A DNA stretch of 5,248 nucleotides from Acidobacteriota bacterium (GTDB taxonomy: Bacteria > Acidobacteriota > Blastocatellia > Pyrinomonadales > Pyrinomonadaceae): positions 1 through 5,248 of the forward strand of contig JACCRD010000109.1 of assembly GCA_013813755.1 (NCBI GenBank), read 5' to 3'. Position 1 is the stretch's first letter. Every line of letters starts with the position of its first letter. The notes beneath the pieces are model-generated. The model had not been told where the DNA came from and made no database searches. It was given only the letters and a program-made list of their open reading frames with translations. Position numbers and translations under genes: made by a program. This document shows positions 1 through 4,993 of the stretch, piece by piece.

Positions 1-510
1 CCGCAAAATCTGGTTGGTAAAATCAAAAAAGCCGCGACGTTTAATCAAGGCTTCGGCACGGTCGAATATCTCGCCAGCGCACTGGTCGATATGAAAATGC
101 ATCTGGCAGGTTCGCAGAAAATAGACGCGGACAAATTTGAGCGCGAAACGCTGACGCAGTTGGGAATGCCGCGTGAAATCGTGATGCGCCACCGCACGCC
201 GCAGTTCGGACACGTCTTTTCGGGCGACGGTTATTCCGCCGGTTATTACAGCTATCTCTGGTCGGATGTTTTGACCGCCGACGCTTACGGCGCGTTCACC
301 GAAGGAAAAGGCGCGTATGACAAGGAAGTCGGCGCGCGTTTGATTAAAAATGTCTTTTCGGTCGGCAATACAATCGACCCGGCGGAAGGCTATCGCGGAT
401 TTCGCGGGCGCGACCCGCAAATCGAAGCGTTGATGAAAAAACGCGGTTTTCCGGTAAGCGGTGCCAAAAATTCGCCGGGTGTGAAGACGCAGGCGAAACC
501 GAAAAAGTAG
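1..510 (+). CDS. M3-family zinc metallopeptidase (Dcp-like), C-terminal part, 5' end outside window
   Basis: The frame is open from base 1 to the TAG at 508-510 and gives the last 169 residues of a protein that starts upstream. The stretch HVFSGDGYSAGYYSYLWSD (fragment residues 71-89) is the conserved substrate-binding tyrosine/glycine loop of M3 peptidases (peptidyl-dipeptidase Dcp, oligopeptidase A, thimet oligopeptidase). It is followed by the usual C-terminal helices and the Dcp/PrlC-like ending 'FRGRDPQIEALMKKRGF' (residues 124-140). The zinc-binding HExxH motif lies upstream and cannot be seen. Family members are zinc enzymes of about 650-720 residues that cleave short peptides; Dcp removes C-terminal dipeptides. 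The ending resembles Dcp slightly more than oligopeptidase A, but subfamily and cell location cannot be fixed from this piece. After the conserved end there is a Lys-rich, probably disordered tail of roughly 20 residues (…KTQAKPKK) that E. coli Dcp lacks. The gene looks more GC-rich than the rest of the window. An internal ATG at 91 is not a start, because homology continues upstream of it. Confidence 0.93.
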   Translation, partial: PQNLVGKIKKAATFNQGFGTVEYLASALVDMKMHLAGSQKIDADKFERETLTQLGMPREIVMRHRTPQFGHVFSGDGYSAGYYSYLWSDVLTADAYGAFTEGKGAYDKEVGARLIKNVFSVGNTIDPAEGYRGFRGRDPQIEALMKKRGFPVSGAKNSPGVKTQAKPKK

Positions 511-526
511 TTTAAGGACGAATGTG

Positions 527-545
527 TATTGTCGGAAGAACAATA
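527..545 (+). repeat. Short AT-rich inverted repeat just after the peptidase gene
   Basis: TATTGT (527-532) and ACAATA (540-545) are perfect 6-bp arms around a 7-nt loop, starting 17 bases after the peptidase stop codon. A run of four T follows at 552-555, but it is separated from the stem by several bases. It could be a weak transcription end for the peptidase. The stem has only one G/C pair, so it could equally be chance. Confidence 0.3.
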
Positions 546-560
546 AAGTAATTTTGCGCC

Positions 561-582
561 GTGCCGGTAATATTACCGGCAC
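561..582. repeat. Perfect 22-nt palindrome between peptidase and kinase genes
   Basis: The left half GTGCCGGTAAT (561-571) is exactly complementary to the right half (572-582), with no spacer. As RNA or single-stranded DNA it would form a 7-bp GC-rich stem (GTGCCGG/CCGGCAC) closed by the loop TAATATTA. It lies 50 bases after the peptidase stop and 114 bases before the kinase start. No T-run follows on either strand (TCAATAAATC on the forward side), so it is not a standard intrinsic terminator. It could be a processing or stability hairpin for the peptidase mRNA, a factor-dependent stop, or the operator of a dimeric regulator. The symmetry is certain; the role is not known. Confidence 0.6.
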
Positions 583-633
583 TCAATAAATCACCGACGA
601 ACGCTGTGCCGAATATGCTGGTCGCGGTAAATC

Positions 634-661
634 ATATCTAACTCAATTTATGCTTAGATAT
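634..661. repeat. 8-bp dyad upstream of the hybrid kinase (candidate operator or leader hairpin)
   Basis: ATATCTAA (634-641) and TTAGATAT (654-661) are perfect inverted arms with a 12-base centre, ending 35 bases before the kinase start codon. This is where a promoter or 5' leader should lie, so an operator or a leader stem-loop is plausible. I could not find a convincing -35/-10 pair around it: TATAGA at 659-664 is only a weak -10 match and has no good partner. Regulation of the kinase by this site is inference. Confidence 0.35.
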
Positions 662-679
662 AGAGCGTTTACTGACAGT

Positions 680-685
680 AAGGGA
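680..685 (+). promoter_or_regulatory. Ribosome binding site of the hybrid kinase
   Basis: AAGGGA at 680-685 lies 11 bases before the ATG at 697. It is a purine-rich Shine-Dalgarno match and supports this ATG as the start: the first PAS domain begins about 15 residues in, and no in-frame upstream start with a better site was seen. Confidence 0.6.
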
Positions 686-696
686 CAAAATCATTC

Positions 697-3600
697 ATGG
701 ACAAAAATGAAACTCTGGAAGGCTTGTTTGGTGACAGACCGTATCAAACACTTGTTCAGGAAATCAACGATTTTGCAATTATCCATCTTAACGCTCAAGG
801 AGAAATCCTCAGCTGGAATAAGGGAGCCGAATCAATTTTTGGTTACCTGGAGGATGAAATCATAAGCCAAAACTTCTCGGTTATTTTTACCCCCGAAGAT
901 AGAGCGCAAGGCATTCCCGAAAATGAGTTGAGCAAAGCAAAAGCAGTCGGTCAGGCGGAAGACATCCGTTGGCACCTGCGGAAAGACGCGTCGCGTATTT
1001 ATGCAACCGGCGTGACAACGGCTTTAATTGGTGAGGATGGGAACTTAAGAGGATATGCAAAGATAGCGCGGGATAATACAAAGCGTAAACAGATTGAGGA
1101 TGCGCTCTTAAAATCAAATGAGCGCAGCAGCAATATTCTTGAAAGCATTACCGATGCCTTCTTCGCACTCGATAAGGATTGGCGATTCACTTACCTTAAC
1201 AAGCAAACAGAACCCCTGCTTCTGCGCTCCCGGGAAGATCTGGTTGGCAAGAATATATGGGAAGAGTTTCCCGAAGCCATCGGAACAAACTTTGACGAAC
1301 AGTATCATATAGCGGCAGCCGGGAGGACAGTTGTCATCTTTGAAGAGTTTTATCCCCAGCCGCTCAACACCTGGTTTGAAGTTCGGGCATACCCGTCGTC
1401 TGAAGGATTGTCCGTTTACTTTCACAATATCAACGAACGCGTTGAACGAAGGCAACTCGAAGGCTTAACCGCCGATATTGGAAACGCGCTTGTTCAGGAT
1501 GCCAGTTTAGAGCATTTACTAAAGCACTGCGCGGAGATTATGGTCAAACATCTAAATGTCGTCTTCGCCCGCATCTGGACGTTCAACCCGGAGGAAAACG
1601 TCCTGGAATTGCAGGCGAGCGCAGGATTGTACACCCATCTAGACGGGAATCATTCGAGGGTTCCCGTCGGTAAATTCAAGATTGGTCTTATTGCCGAAGA
1701 ACGCCTGCCTCACCTGACAAACGATGTTCTGAACGACCTGCGCGTTAGCGATAAAGAGTGGGCGAAACGCGAGGGAATGCAATCTTTCGCCGGCTATCCG
1801 CTAATTGTCGATGACCGTCTTGTCGGGGTGATGTGCGCGTTTGCAAGGCATGCGCTAACCGATGCAGCGCTCGAAGCAATGGGATCGATTTCTAATGGAA
1901 TAGCAAATGGTATCGAGCGAAAACGAATTGAGAACGCTTTACGTCAGAGCGAGGAACAATACCGTCTGGTCGCCGAGACAGCATCGGATGCAGTGATAAG
2001 CATTAATGAGAAAAGCACTATTCTTTTTATCAATCATGCGGCAACGAGAATTTTTGGTTATCAAACAAACGAAATGCTTGGACAAAACCTCTCGATGCTG
2101 ATGCCCGAACACATGCGTTATCTTCACGCATCCGGGCAGGAACGCTACCTTAAAACCGGTAAAAGACATCTCAACTGGGAACATGTGGAAGTTCCGGCTC
2201 TCCACCGCGATGGGCACGAATTTCCGCTCGAACTCTCCTTTGGAGATTATAAGAAAAGTAATGAACACATTTTTATTGGAATAGCCCGGGACATTACTGA
2301 AAGAAAACAGGCAGAGAAGAACGCTTCGTTTCTTGCTGAAATTACCCAGGATCTCGCTTTCTTGCCAGGAACAGACGAAATTAAACGTATTATAGGAGCG
2401 AAAATCGGGAAATTCTTTGCCGCCACGCACTGCGCTTTTGTGGAACTCGATAAAGAGGCGAATTTGGCAATCATTCGTGACGATTGGCGAAAAAGTGATA
2501 CTGCCCCAAGCCTTGCCGGAGTTTACCGAATGGAGGAATATGTATCTGAAGATTTTCAGCGAATGCTTGTTTCCGGTCATCCGGTCGTGATCAATGACGT
2601 CGCTTCTGACTCGCGCAGCGCTGAATCGGCAGCGCGTTTCCGGCAGCTCGGTTTAGGTTCCTTTATAAATACTCCATGTGTGAGTGATGGTGTATTAAAA
2701 TTCGTACTTGGCGTCTATCGTGGAGAAGCCTGCCAATGGCGCGACGATGAAATCAAATTGTTGGGCGAAATGACGACGCGAATTTGGCTCAACTTTGAAC
2801 GAAAACAAGGGGAACAAGAACGCGAGCGACTTCTGAGGCGTGAACAGGAGTTACGGGTTCAAGCCGAAGAGGCTAATAAAATCAAAGATGAATTTCTAGC
2901 AACAGTTTCTCATGAGCTTCGTACTCCTTTGAATGCCATTCTTGGCTGGTCTACAATTCTGAGAAGCGGAAAACTCGACGGTGAATCTGCCAGCCGTGCT
3001 ATTGAAACAATTGAGCGAAATGCCCGTTCACAATCGCAGTTAATCGACGACCTTTTGGATATCTCCCGCATCATTACCGGAAAACTTCGACTGGAAATTC
3101 GCACAATAGAGCTTTCAAAAATAATTGAAGCGGCGGTAGACGGCGTTCGCCCGGCGGCGGAAGCAAGAAACATTCGACTGCAAATTCTGCTCGATACGGA
3201 AGCCGGAACTGTTTCCGGCGATGCAGGACGATTGCAGCAAATATTTTGGAATTTACTGACTAACGCCGTCAAGTTTACGCCAAAGGGCGGGCGCGTGCAG
3301 GTGCGTCTTGAACGGGTCAATTCCCATGTAGAGATTGTCATCAGCGACAGCGGTCAGGGCATCGACCCGAAATTTCTCCCGCACGTCTTCGACCGCTTCC
3401 GGCAGGCGGATCAATCGACGACCAGACGGCAGGGCGGACTAGGACTCGGACTTTCAATCGTCCGCCAACTGGTTGAAATGCACGGCGGAACAGTTCATGC
3501 CGAAAGCGAAGGTCAGGGAGAGGGAACCAGTTTCATCGTCAAATTGCCGCGCCCGGCGGCATCGGCGGCACTGAAGATAGCGAAAGTTAGCGGGCAGGAA

Positions 3601-4107
3601 CGCGTTCATCCCACACAACCTTCGGAGTTTGTCTCGATTGACCGTGCGCCGCAGTTGAATGATTTAAGAGTGTTGGTGGTTGACGACGAAGCAGATTCAC
3701 TAAATTTGCTCAGGGAGGTTCTTGAATATTGCGGCTCTCAAGTAACGATCGCCGGTTCTGCCGCCGAAGCTCTCGCCTTCCTCGAAAATGAAGATTTCGA
3801 CATTCTGATCAGCGACATTGGAATGCCGGAAGAAGACGGCTATAAGCTCATCGACAAAGTCCGTTCCTTGCCGATGGAGAAAGGCGGAAGCATTCCGGCA
3901 ATAGCACTTACCGCATATGCGCGCAATGAAGATCGCTTACGTGCTTTGATGTCCGGATTTCAGGTTCATCTTCCGAAACCAGTCGAGCCGGTCGAATTAG
4001 CCGCGTTTGTGGCGAGCCTGGCAAAAGGCGCCAGAAAACTTGGCTCTAAGCGGTTGCGGGACAAAGGGGAAAAGCCTGTTTTACCAAAGAATAGGCTTAT
4101 TGATTAA
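697..4107 (+). CDS. Soluble multi-sensor hybrid histidine kinase, PAS-PAS-GAF-PAS-GAF-HisKA-HATPase-REC
   Basis: This complete gene encodes 1136 residues with no signal peptide or membrane segment, so the kinase should be cytoplasmic. Domains in order: PAS1 (about 16-135, ending in the PAC-like 'RDNTKRKQ'), PAS2 (144-254), GAF1 (256-408), PAS3 (416-540, ending 'RDITERKQ'), GAF2 (545-702), a charged coiled-coil linker (700-730), HisKA (730-795), HATPase_c (840-950), a linker, and a receiver (990-1107) with a basic tail. The H-box SHELRTPL places the phosphorylated histidine at H739. Its HE..T pattern (E740, T743) is the one associated with phosphatase activity in HisKA kinases. The ATP site has the N-box (N852, N856), G1 DSGQG (884-888), F-box FDRFRQAD (898-905) and G2 GLGLG (914-918). 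The receiver has acidic D996/D997, phospho-acceptor D1040, T1072 and K1094. All catalytic residues are present, so kinase and internal phosphotransfer should work. No HPt domain is fused. The sensed signals are unknown. The gene converges on the stand-alone receiver gene at 4264-4626. Confidence 0.96.
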   Translation: MDKNETLEGLFGDRPYQTLVQEINDFAIIHLNAQGEILSWNKGAESIFGYLEDEIISQNFSVIFTPEDRAQGIPENELSKAKAVGQAEDIRWHLRKDASRIYATGVTTALIGEDGNLRGYAKIARDNTKRKQIEDALLKSNERSSNILESITDAFFALDKDWRFTYLNKQTEPLLLRSREDLVGKNIWEEFPEAIGTNFDEQYHIAAAGRTVVIFEEFYPQPLNTWFEVRAYPSSEGLSVYFHNINERVERRQLEGLTADIGNALVQDASLEHLLKHCAEIMVKHLNVVFARIWTFNPEENVLELQASAGLYTHLDGNHSRVPVGKFKIGLIAEERLPHLTNDVLNDLRVSDKEWAKREGMQSFAGYPLIVDDRLVGVMCAFARHALTDAALEAMGSISNGIANGIERKRIENALRQSEEQYRLVAETASDAVISINEKSTILFINHAATRIFGYQTNEMLGQNLSMLMPEHMRYLHASGQERYLKTGKRHLNWEHVEVPALHRDGHEFPLELSFGDYKKSNEHIFIGIARDITERKQAEKNASFLAEITQDLAFLPGTDEIKRIIGAKIGKFFAATHCAFVELDKEANLAIIRDDWRKSDTAPSLAGVYRMEEYVSEDFQRMLVSGHPVVINDVASDSRSAESAARFRQLGLGSFINTPCVSDGVLKFVLGVYRGEACQWRDDEIKLLGEMTTRIWLNFERKQGEQERERLLRREQELRVQAEEANKIKDEFLATVSHELRTPLNAILGWSTILRSGKLDGESASRAIETIERNARSQSQLIDDLLDISRIITGKLRLEIRTIELSKIIEAAVDGVRPAAEARNIRLQILLDTEAGTVSGDAGRLQQIFWNLLTNAVKFTPKGGRVQVRLERVNSHVEIVISDSGQGIDPKFLPHVFDRFRQADQSTTRRQGGLGLGLSIVRQLVEMHGGTVHAESEGQGEGTSFIVKLPRPAASAALKIAKVSGQERVHPTQPSEFVSIDRAPQLNDLRVLVVDDEADSLNLLREVLEYCGSQVTIAGSAAEALAFLENEDFDILISDIGMPEEDGYKLIDKVRSLPMEKGGSIPAIALTAYARNEDRLRALMSGFQVHLPKPVEPVELAAFVASLAKGARKLGSKRLRDKGEKPVLPKNRLID

Positions 4108-4125
4108 ATTTAGGTGAAGAATATC

Positions 4126-4161
4126 AAAATGAAAATGGAAGGCATCCGAAATTTTCATTTT
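4126..4161. repeat. AT-rich 11-bp inverted repeat after the kinase stop
   Basis: AAAATGAAAAT (4126-4136) and ATTTTCATTTT (4151-4161) are perfect arms with a 14-base loop, 18 bases after the kinase stop codon. Inside the loop GGA/TCC (4137-4139, 4145-4147) could add three pairs. Each arm has a single G/C pair, so the hairpin is long but weak. In both directions the 3' arm is T-rich, which would suit a weak two-way terminator between convergent genes. The last base is shared with the stronger hairpin that follows. Confidence 0.4.
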
Positions 4162-4232
4162 TGGGTGTTTGTCTGGCTTAACATTCATCAGGCGTGCAAC
4201 TTTACATTGACAAAAAGAACACCCAATTTTTT
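4161..4232 (+). terminator. Intrinsic terminator of the hybrid kinase gene
   Basis: TTGGGTGTT (4161-4169) pairs perfectly with AACACCCAA (4218-4226), followed at once by six T (4227-4232). The stem can continue as TGTC (4170-4173) with GACA (4209-4212) if AAAAG (4213-4217) bulges out. The loop is long (about 35-48 bases), which is unusual, but stem plus T-run is the classic form for the forward strand. It lies 53 bases after the kinase stop and 31 bases before the end of the opposing receiver gene, so it would keep kinase transcripts from running antisense into that gene. On the reverse strand no T-run follows the stem. Confidence 0.6.
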
Positions 4233-4263
4233 GCAGATATACCAACCAAGGAAATAAAATTTC

Positions 4264-4626
4264 TTACTGCCTTGGCAGTACAATCAATTCATTAACTTTA
4301 TCAATGAGATGCAAAATTGAGAATGGTTTAGAGAAAACATAATCGGCGCCCAATATCTTGGCAATATCCAAATATTGATTCGCGCCTGATATCGCTATGA
4401 TTTTGATGTCGGGAGAATCTCGTCTCATTTCCCTAATAGTTTCCAAACCCTCTTTTTCGGGCATAACGATATCGGTTATTACCAGTTCAACAGTTAGCCC
4501 AACTAAGTTAGAAATGGCTTCTTTACCATCTCTCGCCTCGTGAACGTTGTATCCCTCATCTTCCAGAGCGGTTCGCAACATAGAACGAATCTGCGCATCA
4601 TCATCAACAACTAATATTTGTTTCAT
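4264..4626 (-). CDS. Single-domain response regulator (stand-alone receiver, CheY/Spo0F-like)
   Basis: The product is a 120-residue protein consisting only of a receiver domain; the usual receiver length is about 115-125 residues, so there is no output domain. It begins MKQILVVDDD, with acidic metal-binding D8/D9, phospho-acceptor D52 in 'VITDIVMPEKEG', the switch residue S80 in 'IIAISGA', and K100 in 'VFSKPF'. All signature positions are intact, so it should accept phosphate from a histidine kinase or an HPt protein. Such proteins act as phosphorelay shuttles, phosphate sinks or protein-protein switches, as with Spo0F, CheY and DivK. The ATG at 4624-4626 was chosen because AAAGGA stands just upstream and the receiver fold starts right there. 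A longer frame to a TTG at 4704 adds only 26 hydrophobic, unconserved residues and has no ribosome site. The gene is convergent with the hybrid kinase, so the two may be partners, although a shared phosphorelay is inference from adjacency. Base composition is more AT-rich than the peptidase gene. Confidence 0.93.
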   Translation of the reverse strand: MKQILVVDDDAQIRSMLRTALEDEGYNVHEARDGKEAISNLVGLTVELVITDIVMPEKEGLETIREMRRDSPDIKIIAISGANQYLDIAKILGADYVFSKPFSILHLIDKVNELIVLPRQ

Positions 4627-4630
4627 ATTT

Positions 4631-4636
4631 TCCTTT
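4631..4636 (-). promoter_or_regulatory. Ribosome binding site of the stand-alone receiver gene
   Basis: On the reverse strand AAAGGA (4636 to 4631) precedes the ATG at 4626-4624 by 4 bases. The spacing is short but the match is good. It decides the start in favour of a 120-residue protein over the longer frame. Confidence 0.6.
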
Positions 4637-4661
4637 GCTCTTTGCCCTGCATAAAAAATAC

Positions 4662-4692
4662 ATCTTATGTGAATCAATAGTAGAAATGTCAG
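4662..4692 (-). promoter_or_regulatory. Possible sigma-70-like promoter of the receiver gene
   Basis: On the reverse strand CTGACA (4692-4687, five of six matches to TTGACA) and TAAGAT (4667-4662, four of six to TATAAT) are separated by 19 bases, upstream of the receiver start. The spacer is longer than the preferred 17, so this is a tentative call. An alternative -35, TTGTCA (4700-4695), has ideal spacing only to a poor -10. Confidence 0.25.
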
Positions 4693-4696
4693 ATTG

Positions 4697-4721
4697 ACAA
4701 ACAATCGTAAGATTGCTTTGT
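4697..4721. repeat. Bulged dyad upstream of the receiver gene (candidate operator)
   Basis: ACAAACAATC (4697-4706) can pair with GATTGCTTTGT (4711-4721) over ten base pairs with a single unpaired C and a four-base GTAA loop. No T-run follows on either strand, which argues against a terminator. It lies about 70-95 bases upstream of the receiver start and touches the candidate -35 region, a reasonable place for a regulator site. A further GATTG copy at 4692-4696 adds to the local repetition. The role is inferred. Confidence 0.35.
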
Positions 4722-4788
4722 GAAAACGAAACTTATCGAACTATATTGTTTAATCTGCCGCCTCTACGATAGCCAAAGCAGTTTGAAA

Positions 4789-4822
4789 TATAATCGCAGC
4801 TTGAAATTTCAAGCTGCGTTTT
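4789..4822 (+). promoter_or_regulatory. TATAAT followed by a perfect 24-nt palindrome and TTTT (terminator or operator)
   Basis: A perfect TATAAT (4789-4794) directly abuts a perfect palindrome whose left half is CGCAGCTTGAAA (4795-4806) and right half its exact complement (4807-4818), followed by TTTT (4819-4822). As RNA on the forward strand this is a strong 10-bp hairpin with an AATT loop and a short U-run, the form of an intrinsic terminator, yet no forward gene precedes it. On the reverse strand, where both neighbours lie, the stem is followed by ATTATATTTC, a broken T-run that could still end the carboxypeptidase-regulatory-like transcript. As DNA, the symmetry sits where a transcript from the TATAAT would begin, which suits an operator. 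No good -35 accompanies the TATAAT. TTGAAAT also occurs as a direct repeat at 4783 and 4801. Confidence 0.5.
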
Positions 4823-4825
4823 GCC

Positions 4826-4864
4826 TATCAGAAACTGATAACCGTCTATTTGTTCGGTTATCTG
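4826..4864. repeat. Overlapping, mutually exclusive hairpins
   Basis: TATCAG (4826-4831) pairs with CTGATA (4835-4840) across AAA. Bases 4837-4844 (GATAACCG) also pair perfectly with CGGTTATC (4855-4862) across a ten-base loop. The two stems share 4837-4840, so only one can form at a time. A further TATCAG lies at 4875-4880. No T-run follows either stem. The symmetry is directly visible; whether it is a switch, a regulator-binding cluster or chance in AT-rich DNA is unknown. Confidence 0.4.
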
Positions 4865-4993
4865 AATGGTCTTTATCAGAAGAAAGCCATTTACCGTTTT
4901 ACCCATAACTACTGGGCTGATTAGTTCCTTGGATGTGCCGAGCTACCAAGCCTTTAATCGTCATTTCTCTTTTTTGTTATTGGCTGAATTTTC

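Larger units (their letters stand above)
4627..4993. other. 367-base non-coding interval rich in inverted repeats
   Basis: Between the reverse-strand receiver start and the stop of the reverse-strand carboxypeptidase-regulatory-like gene there is no frame I can defend as a gene. Two forward frames of about 60 codons (4720-4908 and 4866-5048) have no recognisable domain or ribosome site, and the second runs into the real reverse-strand gene. The interval holds, left to right, the receiver leader and possible promoter, a bulged dyad, a TATAAT with a perfect 24-nt palindrome, and a cluster of overlapping hairpins. From about 4885 to 4993 I see only a weak CTTGG/CCAAG pair (4934-4956 region) and a T-run. 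Confidence 0.6.

Noticed and set aside
568..576. TAATATTAC in the loop of a GC-rich stem, identical to the geminivirus/CRESS-DNA rolling-circle nick sequence
   Set aside because: The match follows automatically from an AT-rich centre in a perfect palindrome. No Rep gene, iterons or other replicon features are present, and the neighbours are ordinary chromosomal genes.
650..865. Forward frame of 71 codons starting before the kinase
   Set aside because: It overlaps the kinase start in another frame, has no recognisable domain, and most of its length is shadow coding of the PAS1 region.
1939..2580. Long reverse-strand frame of 213 codons inside the kinase gene
   Set aside because: It is antisense to the conserved PAS3/GAF2 coding region and its translation shows no domain; it is a by-product of codon usage.
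4627..4704. A 26-residue hydrophobic N-terminal extension on the receiver protein (possible membrane anchor)
   Set aside because: It needs a TTG start with no ribosome site. The ATG at 4624-4626 has AAAGGA directly upstream and begins exactly at the receiver fold.
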